This document shows positions 33,476 through 44,379 of a stretch of 64,000 bases of DNA, in pieces. The position numbers and the translations under genes were made by a program. The notes beneath the pieces were generated by a model that made no database searches, had not been told where the DNA came from, and worked only from the letters and a program-made list of their open reading frames with translations. Within the stretch, counting starts at the first letter, position 1, and each line of letters opens with the position of its first letter. Source of the stretch: Endomychus coccineus (taxonomy: Eukaryota; Arthropoda; Insecta; Coleoptera; Endomychidae); the NCBI GenBank assembly GCA_958510875.1, contig OY294067.1:30244912-30308911 (forward strand), given 5' to 3'.

Positions 33476-34446
33476 AAAATATTAAAAAAATCTAATTAGT
33501 AATTATAATGGAATTTAGAGGGATGTCATGTCATTGATGCACGTTTCGGTTAGAACCCTCTCCACAAGATGTATTTATATTGGAATATTCTAAAACACAG
33601 TTTCAAAAAAATTCACAATGCATTGTTTAATTTTTATATTTTTACATGTTACAATTGTAGACTCAAAGGGGTATGACAATATCATGTCATGTTGAAAAAA
33701 TCGAATAGAAAAAAATCTATGGAGATAGATTTATTTACCAACAATCTAAAATATAGCCTAACTTTATAGAACATATGACATATCCAATACAACATTATTA
33801 TAATTGTGTTTTGGCATCTGTGCTCTTCAATGAATGGACCTAGACAGTTTTGAGTCAATGCCAGATGGATCTAAAATGATCTGAATTAAAATGCACTTGG
33901 AAACGAATAGAAATTCTCTGTATGCTATTTTAATAGTAATTGTATTTAACTTGTCATTTGAGCCGATATAACATACATGATTCCCCATATTAGATTACCC
34001 ATTTTGAAATTTGATTTAAATCTACACGAACAATGTGATTCAAATCTGTCATCTTTGGGATTACATTTATCGTATAGGCCCCTGTCTCCATATATATAGA
34101 ATTCTTCAAAAATGTATTCAGTGCAACAACGTGTTTTTCGTGAAAACTGGTCAAGTAGAAGTTGTTGACGGCAGTGTAAAGATGGAATCGGTGTCAACTA
34201 GCCAAGAATAATGTGAAAAGCCGGGCAACAGATATATTATAGACGTTTTTAACTTTTTAGTGAATAAGTATCACTTCAGTAATCTTTGTTACGAAGATAA
34301 GTTGTACCTAAAACATTAGGAAGATCCCTGCCAGATTTAATAGTTAATTGAGAAATTATTTTGTAGGTCTTCTGGTTTTTATTATTTTGATATGACAAAT
34401 GTACCGTTCATTAAAGAAGAATAACAGTAGCAAGTGAACTTTAATT
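33476..34446. other. No gene recognised
   Basis: AT-rich. A minus-strand frame at 33946-34197 matches nothing known. Confidence 0.5.
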
Positions 34447-34525
34447 TGTAATAATTTCACACTGTGGCTACACTATAAATTATTAAAGTACTGAGATCCT
34501 TTCAGCTACCAAGAAGTCAAAACAG
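34447..34525 (-). mobile_element. PLE-A 3'-end fragment, inverted
   Basis: On the minus strand it reads TTGGTAGCTGAAAGGATCTC, AGTACTTTAAT, TATAGTGT and CCACAGTGTGAA, matching 1190-1290. The CTGATGA half of the hammerhead is not preserved. Confidence 0.6.
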
Positions 34526-34542
34526 AACTCGATGAGTGTCAA

Positions 34543-34713
34543 AACAGAACTGAATGACATATCAGTCTGAAAATTGAAATGCGTCCTAGCGTTGATTGAA
34601 AGACTCTTTCAATCAACGGTTCTAGTTAAAAGATGGTACATCACAAATGTCACATAGGATTTTGGATCGTGGCGCCTTGTTTTATTTTTCAGGGACTTTC
34701 CACCTTGCCCTCG
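34543..34713 (-). mobile_element. Isolated 5' end of a mariner element with a hairpin insert
   Basis: Matches the leader of the copies at 41573 and 19640-19765 in reverse: GAATGACATATCAGTCTGAA, then CACAAATGTCACATAGGATT, TTTTTCAGGGAC and CACCTTGCCCTCG, the terminal repeat. Only the 5' non-coding terminus is present. Compared with the other copies it contains an extra perfect hairpin, CGTTGATTGAAAG plus its reverse complement, at about 34592-34619. Confidence 0.7.
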
Positions 34714-35464
34714 GATATCTCACAGAAAGTTTGATGATTTCAGGCTTCTTGTTTATTAATTTCATACTACATTTTACCTTATCAGATAGAAACAATATTT
34801 ATGTATCATATGCAGACGAAACCTGTTAAAAAAATACTTGCAATGTGTCTGTGAGATAAATGTAAGCAGTGACAAAGTTCTGGTAAAATGAGCCGCCGTT
34901 AATTATTATTAACGAAGCTAACCAACAAAGTCGTATATAATATTACAAAGTAGTACCTATTAAAAATAGTAGAAGTACCTACCTATTAAAAATAGTTTTA
35001 AAAAAGTATTCCAAACTTACAAGGTGACAGAGAACAAGAAACTTCGATAGGCTACTTTAATCTTTCGCTATTAGTCCCAATGACCTTCAAGCGCTTGACC
35101 CTTTAAACTGGATGTGTAAATTGGAGATGTGATGCTATTCAACAAATCTGTTATTTACCAACTGTTACTTCATAAAAGTAATAGAAACTGCCATTTGCAC
35201 CTGTTATTTTGAGATAACAATAGCAGCTGCTATTGCTTTATAGAAATGGCAGTTTTGCCCATATCTACACTGCAAATTAATTAAATCAGCCGAATCTGCG
35301 CAAAGCAGGAAACCAGCCATAGGTGTCTAAACCATAATGGCTGTCACCCAATACGAAAACATAACAACTGCGACTCACGCAAGGTTGGGATGAAAAATAA
35401 TGTGAAGTAAAGCTTAGCTGTCGAAAACTGGCTTAAACCCCCGGACCCCCTTTGAATTCGCCAT
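34714..35464. other. No feature recognised
   Basis: AT-rich, nothing identified. Confidence 0.5.
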
Positions 35465-36065
35465 CACCCATTTAGGAAGAAAACAAGCCCGAGGTTGGTT
35501 TAGGTCCGGGCCAATGCTTCATAACTAATAATGCTTGGAGCCCAAGGTCGACCCAATGCTGTATGGTATGATAACATCGCTCCAGGCGTGGTATGCAATC
35601 GCGACTCAATATTATTGAATTACAAGTCTTGGCCATTCGTACTACACCATTGGCCGAATACTGGAATACAATATTGTAAAAATACTGATGGCAAGACTTG
35701 TGTCAACGCTGGGTTGCACTCCTTGGGCCAATCCTTGAATGAAAACATGGCCCAAGTCTGAGCCAATGCTATGCAATTCTGGCGGAAGCTTGTAGCCCAA
35801 GATTAGCCCAAGCCTGATTGAGTATATGAAACGTGGCTCGGAACAGTAGAATTGACACTTGAGACTAGGTATGTGAAGATTGGCTGAGGTTTGGCTATTC
35901 AAGGTTCAATTTGTAAGGTCTGGTTGGGGCTGGCGCGGGGACTGCTCCGCCAAGGCTCATATTTCAATCTTGGCCCAGACTTGCCAATGCATGAACTGCA
36001 AGGTTGGGAATCCCAGGCTCTAGTCAAGCTAGGCTCCGTTGTCAACCCAATCGGTTCCTACATGT
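35465..36065. repeat. Degenerate minisatellite with TTGGCCCAAG / CTTGGGCCAA motifs
   Basis: Much less AT-rich than the neighbourhood. Short blocks recur in both senses: GGGCCAATGCTT, GAGCCCAAGG, CACTCCTTGGGCCAATCCTT, CATGGCCCAAGTCTGAGCCA, TAGCCCAAGATTAGCCCAAG, ATCTTGGCCCAGACTTGCCA. Spacing is irregular (about 20-60 bp). The two open frames over it are repeat artefacts. Confidence 0.55.
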
Positions 36066-36071
36066 GTAAGG

Positions 36072-36780
36072 GTTCAATTTACTCTTCTTAAAGGATAAAC
36101 TAAAAGCTCTATTTTATCACTTGGTTACCGACAGCTACAGTGAAGATGGTCGTAGGTTATATTTTAGATGTTAAAAATTCGGGCGCCAGAGTAAGCAACC
36201 AATGAATTATGTATATAACTAGGGGATGCAAATACTCAAGCCCGCAGGTTAAATTACACTGAAAGAAATGAAAATAAAAGACCTGTACCCAGAATGATTG
36301 AAATTTACTTTGAAATACTAATATTGATATAATTTATGACAGGACTTATATTTAATGAGATATGAAGCGAATGATTAGAAAATATGGATGAAGTTAATTA
36401 CTTAAATCATTAAAACAGTGAACAGTTCAATTTACTCTTACTAAAGGATAAACTAAAAGCTCTATTTTATCACTTGGTTACCGACAGCTACAGTGAAGAT
36501 GGTCGTAGGTTATATTTTAGATGTTAAAACTTCGGCCGCCAGAGTATTTTAACCAACCAATGAATTATGTATATAACTAGGGGATGCAAATACTCAAGTC
36601 CCCAGGTTAAATTACCCTGAAAGAAATGAAAATAAAAGACCTGTACCCAGAATGATTGAAATTTACTTTGAAATACTAATATTGATATAATTTATGACAG
36701 GACTTATATTTAATGAGATATGAAGCGAATGATTAGAAAATATGGATGAAGTTAATTACTTAAATCATTAAAACAGTGAA
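36072..36780. repeat. Tandem duplication, unit 353-357 bp, nearly identical
   Basis: Copy 1 is 36072-36424 and copy 2 is 36425-36780. Both begin GTTCAATTTACTCTT and end CATTAAAACAGTGAACA. Only a few substitutions and a 4-bp length difference near the GCCAGAGTA segment were seen, so the event is recent. A third start (GTTGAACTTAC, 36783) diverges at once. No coding content. Confidence 0.9.
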
Positions 36781-39214
36781 CAGTTGAACTTACACAATAT
36801 ACAATACTCAATGATTATTAATATTGTTACATAAACCAAAATCGATATCCTGACCTGATGAGAGCTGGATGTTGTATTGGCTTGGTGATGATTAATTACT
36901 TCTACTTCATGTAGGGGTCCCTGCCACAATTGAATACCGTTTCCACGAATGTACAGCACAAATAAATCAGCGACTCCTAAGTAATCTTTCCACAGCAGAT
37001 TCAAGCAATCCTCAACAAACTTCTTGTTGAATTTTCCACAACATAGATAAAAACAGAGGAAGAAGAAGAAGAAGAAGAACCCTGAAATCACGAAATGTCC
37101 AAACCACTATTGTTCTATTGTCGTCAGAATACAGACATGAACAAAGTACATAATAATTGTTAACAAATTAGGACTAGTCTATGTTTTGTCCGATTCCACC
37201 TATGAAGGTTAATCAATTCCTGAAGTCAGTAAATAAATCAAATGGAATTACAAGATATTTACCTCTATCACGATAGGGTTTTCCTTCAACTAAGACAACC
37301 TTATTTCCGTTCACAATCAGATTCGTCGAAACTAGGTTTAGATCCCCTAAGGCACATTAATTACCCAATTAATTCCAAATATTCCAATCCAAATTGGTAA
37401 TTGATGTCTTTGTTTTCAACGGAAGAAATATTCCCAGAATTTCATTCGAAATACAAGCTTGGTATCACCTCCCTGTTGAAATAACCTAGCAACACGACTT
37501 CCCACTTGATCGATTCTACCAGAAGTGTTGCCATTTTCTCACCTTTCCGGCGCTCTCGTTGTCTCACACAGAACAACCTCGACATAGAAGCGGTATCTTC
37601 GGACCTGACACTGAACAACCATGACCTTTAGAATATATGGTCTAGCATAGCTGACGTCAAAGGAGTTAACCAATTGCCCTACAGCGGCCATTTCTAAGCC
37701 GTAAAGTGGAATTTACACGTTACACGTGGGTAATAATATACAACTTTCAGTTTGGGTCAGATCGGGTATTGCCAGTTAATATGTGCGATAAAAAATCAAC
37801 ACTGATGAGAATAGCATGTAACTCTAACCTTGAACAAAATGGGCGTGATATAAGGTGCATGTCATTATTCCTTGACTAACGACACAGACCAGTATTTTTA
37901 CTATAGATGAACAAACAATTATTCCTAAATAGAAATACCATAAGCATAATACCAAGTGCTATTACTGGTATTACTATCTCAAATCTCAAAATATGCTACA
38001 GTCACAGAGTTGCTCTTATGAAACAACAGTTGGTAAATAACAACAGATCTCTGAAAGCTACCCATCTCAAATTCTTAGACCTGTGCAATGGATACTCCCT
38101 TTCGTAACACTAGTTCTTCTTATGTTTATCTTATGAACAATACGATGCGCATGTCTCTCTCTCTCTATCTCTCTCTCTCTCTCTCTCTATCACTCATACT
38201 TTCACATTAATCATATACACAGCTCAATCTGACTCAATCTGTAGATTAAAAAGTTCAGATTCACCCGCTGTTAGGTTCTCATTACAAAATGTAAAATAGA
38301 AATATAGATCAAAAATATCCTGGATATATTATCAAGACACCATTAGAACATTTTGGTTAAAAATTGTTTCATTATAACAATATAAGATACCAATAAGTTA
38401 TTAATTCCTACTTCTTACTGAGGTTGCGGTGAACGATAACAAGATAATGATTCCAGGAGCAGATAATACATGAACATGTGTGAGTGTGTCGACACTAAAT
38501 ACACCATGATAGAGCTCTGATATAGTGAACCTTAAGCCGACAATGTTACCTTAATAACAGTAATTTTAAAATTAATAATACTTCTCGATTGAAAACTTAT
38601 AGTCAGTCCCGTGAAACTACAAGTCATTAAGAAGTTGCGTACGCGGTGTTTGATTTCCGATTTTACTTAGTCATGCCCAAATCACTTTTGAATACACTCC
38701 AGCGTTCCCCGTACGCTGCCCAGTCTAATGAAATTATATGAGTTACAAATTATTATAGCGTTTTTATAATGCTAACAAGGAACATAATGTCCTATTATTG
38801 AGAGTTTATTGTTGAACGTAATTATTGGGCCGCCTAAATGCACGCTGCACAACAAATTCCTTTCAAATTTGTTCGTTGTATTTTATTATAAATAATTTTC
38901 TAAATTAATATTGCACGCTTCCGAACTAATTTCATTCTACAAGCGATGATAGTTTGACAATAACATCTTGAACGATTATATTCTAATTTGAGAAAAAATC
39001 CAAAGAAAAAACTATTCGAAGCGCAGATTCGAAACGGCAAGGGTCACTGCCGTGAATGCCAGAAGCTTTAAAAAAATATTCATCCTAAAATTACACAATA
39101 CAATTTAACCGTGACGAATAGGAATGTTCTTTATCAGGAGGCAACTCTACCAGAAAAAGTTAGTGTCTACTGCTTTGTTTTTGCAATTCAAATAACCTTG
39201 AAGTTCACTACTTA
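36781..39214. other. No gene recognised; two microsatellites
   Basis: (GAA)n/(AAG)n at about 37058-37080 and (CT)n with interruptions at about 38153-38192. The Phe-rich minus-strand frame at 36768-37091 is caused by the GAA run. Otherwise AT-rich and featureless. Confidence 0.55.
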
Positions 39215-39216
39215 TA

Positions 39217-40221
39217 CAGGGTGTTTCAAAAAGATGTTGCCAAACTTGAGCAGGTTGTGTAGGACAATACGGTGGAAAATTTAAATATAAAGCCCTAGTC
39301 GCAAATGAGCCGTTTTGGCCCTAGAGCAAGTTTGGTGCAATAATGTAATGTTAGCTCGTTGACACTGAAAGACTTCCGATATTTAAATAATTTTTATTCA
39401 AAATAAAGGGTTGATGTATCTATTGTCTTTCCATGTAGGTAAATTCAGTCCCAGATATGTTTCTAGTTGTCAAGATAGATAATTTCTGAATCATGTGGAG
39501 GAACAGAGTAGAATAAGCATGAATAAAGCCGTGGAATGGTTTTCGGGAAATGGTTTTTGTGTGAATGAGTACAAAACGGTAGAAATATTCTTTTCCCTAA
39601 AGGCAACAAATATTTTTGATAAATATACAAAAATTGTAGGTGTACATATAGATGATAGACTTACTTGGAATATTCATGTGATAAACTTATGACAAAATTG
39701 AGTGGAGGTATTTTTGTTTTGAGAACAAACGAAAATTGGTCCATTTCAACAGCTTAGAAGCAAAGTTTCTTCGCAAACAAAACAAATGTAAAACACTCAA
39801 ATTAGGTGCGATCCTGGATAACAGCAATTCTTACTAACATCATGTGTAGGATACGGAGTTGGTATAGACTTATCAGAAGAGATAAACATGGTTTTTTGAT
39901 TCAAATAATTTTTTGTGTTATTTTGAATAAAAATTAATGAAATATCGAAGTTTTTTGGTGTTAAGGAGAAAACATACATTTTTACAACCAGGTTGGAGGT
40001 AGCCATTCAGAACCATTTTTATAAATTTATCATTTTAGCTTTATTTTGCATGAAAATTAATTAAATATATCGAAGTTTTTTAGTGTCAACATTACGTTTT
40101 TGCACAAAACTTCCTACACGCCCGGAACGGCTCATTTGCGACTAGGGTGTGTGCATATACATTTTCTACCGCATTGTCCTACACAACGTCCTCAAGTTTA
40201 ACATCTTTTTGAAACACCCTG
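39217..40221. mobile_element. TA-flanked TIR element, 1005 bp, with a LINE fragment inside
   Basis: Terminal inverted repeats begin CAGGGTGTTTCAAAAAGATG and continue imperfectly for about 100 bp (shared GTTGTGTAGGACAAT and CTAGTCGCAAATGAGCCG), then more weakly to about 190 bp. The flanking dinucleotide is TA on both sides (39215-39216 and 40222-40223), as for Tc1/mariner. No transposase is present. The interior includes a reverse-transcriptase fragment (39495-39692). Confidence 0.85.
39495..39692 (+). pseudogene. Reverse-transcriptase fragment inside a MITE
   Basis: A 65-codon open frame reads 'MNKAVEWFSGNGFCVNEYKT' and 'GVHIDDRLTWNIHV'. This is the segment downstream of the YADD box in non-LTR reverse transcriptases (A..W...N.L.LN..KT ... 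LG..ID..LTW..H). No other LINE part is nearby and both transposon ends lie outside it. Either a short LINE fragment inserted in the MITE, or the MITE picked it up. Confidence 0.6.
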
Positions 40222-40223
40222 TA

Positions 40224-41055
40224 TATGAAAACTAAAAAGTTACATTTTATTTATTTGTTATATTAGCAGAATAAACAAAGATAAAAACAAATTACAATTC
40301 ATTCGCTTGATAGTAGGTATGCATGTACAATAATTATTTCTGGAAAAATGTATCAAAACAACTACGATAAAAGACAAGAAAATGATGTAAACCCATAAAA
40401 ATTAGGGTCAATAAGTTATCGTGGAAATTTACAATCAATTACTATGATTGTGCTGGTGATCGCATCAACAGCTTCTTTGATGTTTTATTAACTAAACAAT
40501 ATGTTCATTCTACGACGAATTTGAATCCGAGATATACACATGGAAACAAGCTAAATTCAATTAGGCGAATAGAATCAATTCCATAAAATACTGAAAATTA
40601 CACACAGACATCATATGTTTGTATATTTTCAACTTCGCTCTTAGCCTTGAACAAATTGTATCAAGGAGATTATATCAAATTGTACGGAAAAATCAATTGG
40701 ATAGTAAAATGTGACCGAACCCCAAATTTACACTTTAATAAGAACATTTTAAACATCATTCCAACACACAGAAAATCATGCTTGTACTGTATCTACGGTT
40801 TCGGCGTTTACGTAATGTAAAATCATTTTATCTTTTGAAAGTTGCAGATTTAAACTCATATTCACCCAAGACGTTTAATTTAGAAAATAATGCAGGCAAA
40901 TTGTTCATCACCCTAATGTGTCTTCAAAGCTATGAGTTATAAACTAAAGCTAAATCTAAAATTATGTCCTTAAATATAAAGAATAAATCTGAATGTGGTT
41001 CAAATTGAGGGATGGTTTATTTACAAAATGGTTGACAAGTGTTGAATTATGGTAT
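40224..41055. other. No feature recognised
   Basis: AT-rich, nothing identified. Confidence 0.5.
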
Positions 41056-41059
41056 CGAA

Positions 41060-41495
41060 TTTATTATTCAATATTATGTTACTATAGTAACTTCTCAAAT
41101 GTTCGTTGAATATTACACAGTCTGCGTCCAGTTTGTCCAATGTACAAGGCATTACAGTCATCACACCTCAACCTGTAAGCTTAACTTATCTTTTTTAGAT
41201 TTTGAATTATCAATATATGAGTATAGATTATTTGTTGTAGTAAAGGCGACGTATGTATTCTGATTTTTAAGAAATTGAGATTTTTTTGTGACTGTTTGCC
41301 TAAATATGTTAGACATGCGAAAATTGGATTGGTATTAATCTGCGTATAAATTAGGTTTAGGGCTTATTTTGAAATATTTTATTTATTCTTATTGGGTTGC
41401 TGCAAAACCTCAACTTCAGATCACTATTTAACACATTTATAACCGGTTTCGATTAAATATAGCTTCATATATGGATAGAGCTCATCGACCTTAAT
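41060..41495 (-). mobile_element. Penelope-like element PLE-D fragment: GIY-YIG start and upstream terminal repeat
   Basis: The minus strand at 41105-41280 reads 'TTNNLYSYIDNSKSKKDKLS' and then, in the next frame, 'RLRCDDCNALYIGQTGRR'. This is the beginning of a Penelope GIY-YIG endonuclease with C-x2-C and YIGQTGR. 'FRMSNIFRQTVTKKSQFLKN' precedes it. At 41436-41490, 5' of this on the same strand, lies a terminal-type sequence with GATGAG, GAAACCGGTTATAA and a hammerhead-like layout. The reverse transcriptase and the rest of the endonuclease are missing. Confidence 0.65.
41436..41490 (-). ncRNA. Hammerhead-like motif (PLE-D), degraded
   Basis: On the minus strand: (GTC)GATGAG, a long AT-rich stem-loop region, then GAAA followed by CCGGTTA. 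ACCGGT is a palindromic stem III, as in the other families. The CUGAUGA core is incomplete (CGATGAG), so only the layout is supported. Confidence 0.35.
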
Positions 41496-41693
41496 AATGT
41501 TGAGTCATAAAAACAAAATTGAAAAAATGGATTTAGCCGCTTATGCACGCAACCTCCTCAATTGTTTCTGTACGAGGGCAAGGCGAAAATACCCTGAAAA
41601 ATGAAACAAATGGCGCCACAATCGAAAATCCCATGTGACATTTGTGATGTACCATCTAGAACGCATTAAAATATTCAGACTGATTTTTGTAAC

Positions 41694-42123
41694 ATGGAAA
41701 AAAGTGGATTTCGCGTCTTGATTAAACATTATTTCTTACGTGGAAAAAACATTACGCAAACCAAAGCATTGCTTGTTAAACGTTATGGGCACTCTTCACC
41801 ATCGATTGGAACGATTCACAAGTGGTTTACTGATTTTCGTTGTGGTGGTAGGACCACAAAGGACGCCGAACGTTCTGGTCGTCCAATTAAGGTTACAACG
41901 CTAGAAATCGTCAATAAAATCAATGGCCGATCGGCGAGTTAAAGTGCACGAGATTTCTGAAGCTATGGGCATCTCAACCGAACGGGTACGGAAAATGTTG
42001 CATACATTTTTGAATATGAGAAAGCTATCTGCCAGATGGGTGCCGCATTTACTCTCTGTTGACAACAAGCGCGACCGTGTGACAACTTCAAAGTAGTGTT
42101 TGGCGATGTTCAAGCGCGATAAG
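41694..42123 (+). pseudogene. mariner transposase, N-terminal part
   Basis: The ATG at 41694 opens 'MEKSGFRVLIKHYFLRGKNI', the mariner helix-turn-helix start. It is followed by 'SIGTIHKWFTDFR' and 'DAERSGRPIKVTT' (the GRP linker conserved in mariners) to a frameshift near 41925. The reading continues in another frame with 'VHEISEAMGISTERVRKML' and 'MRKLSARWVPHLLSVDNKRD', the second helix-turn-helix. It is interrupted after 'MFKRDK' by the PIF/Harbinger-type insertion at 42124. Confidence 0.85.
42121..42123. repeat. 3-bp target duplication AAG, left copy
   Basis: AAG before the element at 42124; the second AAG is at 44380-44382. With one copy removed, the mariner frame reads from 'FKRDK' straight into 'VFLRRFVTVDETW'. 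Confidence 0.75.
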
Positions 42124-42228
42124 CAGTGCTATGCTGCTAATTAATTATAGCCTAATTTCGGACTATAAAAGCAACTGTAGCTGCCTTCACATTTATCTTA
42201 TAGCCGGTTTTTGAATATCGGTATTCTA

Positions 42229-43180
42229 CCGGGATATCAAAAATTATCTTGGTCAAGGGTGGTTGTGGAATCTAAAACGTGTGTCTCACTTTACGTTTGA
42301 ATAATTATCACACTGACATCATCAATAACCTACAAATTTTATACCTATTTATTTCAGTTGTAAAACAATAATGAACTACAAAACATGAAATAATTATGTG
42401 AACTTTGAACCTTTTCAGAGGTCGGGATAGCCACAATCCGGGTCAAAAACTGTTTTGAAATAGTTAATTTTCCGTAAATCGAGTGACGTTCACGTGTGAA
42501 GCCCTTAGCACGCGAGTTAGAAAAGTGCAAACTGGTTGTACCTAATACGGCTTTACGACGACGTTTCGCATGCCGTTTTCGCTCCATGTAGTTAGATTTA
42601 GTATCGGACCGTGCCCGACGGCCCTTCTTTTTTCGATAAATGTCCATTAAATAGGAAAATTTAATTAAAACAGTTTGAGCTATCCTCAGATCTCAGCTAC
42701 GCGCGTCTAACGTGTGACGTACCAAAGGGAATTTTCTCGCGACTAAAATATACACGAAGCAGGTAAAAGCTAGCGGCCCATAGCCAAAAACACTTTATTA
42801 CAACTGGCGCCGGTCGCACGGGGCAAGAAACGGCCCCAAATTAACAAGACCGAGGTTATAAACTCTAACTTACGCGCAGCGAGCTCCTCGAGGCATATGT
42901 CAAAATGATTTCGTTCGTAGCTAATTACATAGGACGTCTGGCGCCCATGCAATTATGTTTTTAGATAATTCGAACCTTCTAATTTCGACAGGCCACGTGA
43001 AAATCCCGGAGTCCAAAGCGCTAAAGACTTCTGAGTGTTACAATATTCGTATAAAATTGCGAAATTTCGCACTTTTAGAAACTTCAAATTAATTATGACA
43101 TAATTATTTCCAACGTGAAGTAAGACACACGTTTTAGATTCCACAACCACCCTTGACCAAGATAATTTTTGATATCCCGG
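42229..43180. mobile_element. 952-bp TA-flanked TIR element, third nesting level
   Basis: Near-perfect inverted repeats of about 62 bp begin CCGGGATATCAAAAATTATC and include GGTGGTTGTGGAATCTAAAA. Homology fades over another 25 bp. TA on each side (42227-42228, 43181-43182). The interior is less AT-rich than the window average. It has a basic minus-strand frame (42354-42647, 'KKKGRRARSD', 'KRHAKRRRK') with no known domain. Non-autonomous, family unassigned. Confidence 0.8.
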
Positions 43181-43290
43181 TACTAGCCGCTAAAGTCTGT
43201 TTTGGAGTCTATAATGAAAGTCGATTTTATAGTCCATCTTTTAGCCGTCAAGATAGCTGCCTAAACCCTTATAATTTACTGCAATTGAAA

Positions 43291-43853
43291 ATGGCATTGA
43301 TTCTTATAGCAGCTTTTTTGCGGGAAAGACAAAGAACTCATGCTGATATTTTTCATTTTAACATACAACGCAAGCATTTACGGGATACTTCAAATTCGTT
43401 CGACCTACGAAATATTGAGTGTGTGTGATTATTCCGAGTAGATAAAACAACGGCATCGCTCTTTTAATAAATAGGTTGAAAACAGAATTCAACCTATTCG
43501 TACTGATGGATTATTAGTTCAATTAAAGATAAGTTTATTGTTAAGTTCAGAATATAACATAAATCAAAAACATTCCTTTACTGATTGCAATTTACTTTAT
43601 TGCACTTAGATTAAAAGTATTTAATCAAATGCAATTTAAATGTTTAATTACTATTGAAGATTCCTTATTGAGTTTTCCAACTGTGATCAGTTTATTAATG
43701 CCAGTTGGAAATACTTTCAGGGTCCAAATACCTATGGAAGAACAAGAGATCGAGCCAGTGCCCCAGATTTTAGTGAATATTGCTAATGCTGAAGATAGAG
43801 CAGCAGGAAGATGGATTAGGCAAAATATTATCACCACTTATTTCAACAATTAA
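43291..43853 (+). pseudogene. Harbinger (DDE_Tnp_4-like) transposase, N- and C-terminal remnants
   Basis: From ATG 43291: 'MALILIAAFLRERQRTHADI', 'IQRKHLRDTSNSFDLRN', a frame break, 'LFRVDKTTASL', a short gap, 'NRLKTEFNL'. This follows the N-terminal order of insect Harbinger transposases (R..LRD..NPF.L....F...FR..K). The catalytic DDE core is deleted. At 43629-43853 'EDRAAGRWIRQNIITTYFNN' matches the typical C-terminal 'A.GR..R..I...YF'. The assignment rests on these two conserved ends. Confidence 0.6.
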
Positions 43854-44379
43854 AGAACCACACATTTTTTTTTTTTCTCAACAAATTTTCCTGTTGCAAC
43901 GAAGTCTTTATTCTACAACATAAACTTTAATAAAAACTCTATTTGCTCTTCGGAAGACCGAGACCTCTTCTTGCATTCTCCATAAATAAATAACATAATA
44001 TGAATGAGATAGGACTGAATATATTATATTCATTGTACTTATGTCCTTCTATATCCACTTCTTTTTGATCGTAAACAGAAAATGTGAAATATGAATCTGT
44101 GAATAATATCTATGAACATATCAAGCACATAAACCCATACGATAATTCCTATAAAACTGACAATTAATTGTCCCTTGTCAAATATATAAAATATGCAGCG
44201 TTGCCGGTATATAAAATAAAGCTACATTGAAAACGCTATAGTCTTTCATCTAGTCGATTTATATTTAGTCAGACCTATATTAGAATTAATAGAATACCAA
44301 TAGACTATAATTTTTGGTCGATATCTATAGTCGGTTATATTTATAGCCTGGTTTATAGCCGTTTATCAGTATAGCACTG

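Larger units (their letters stand above)
42124..44379 (+). mobile_element. PIF/Harbinger-type element, internally deleted, inside mariner
   Basis: Terminal repeats CAGTGCTATGCTG and, inverted, CAGTATAGCACTG (12 of 13), with a 3-bp AAG duplication. Subterminal GGCTATAAA and TAGTC/TAGCC motifs recur at both ends. The coding remains (43291-43853) are of the Harbinger transposase type. Near its left end it contains a further 952-bp element (42229-43180). A 3-bp duplication fits PIF/Harbinger, although AAG is not the preferred TWA; CACTA-type elements also make 3-bp duplications. Confidence 0.75.

Noticed and set aside
35531..36091. Two plus-strand open frames with many Trp/Leu residues
   Set aside because: They lie in the TTGGCCCAAG minisatellite and reflect the repeat, not a protein.
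36768..37091. Minus-strand frame starting with a run of Phe, resembling a signal peptide
   Set aside because: The run is the (GAA)n microsatellite; the rest has no known domain.
42354..42647. Very basic minus-strand frame that could be a DNA-binding protein
   Set aside because: No recognisable domain, lies in a non-autonomous element, and starts or stops are not supported by any context. Kept only as a remark.
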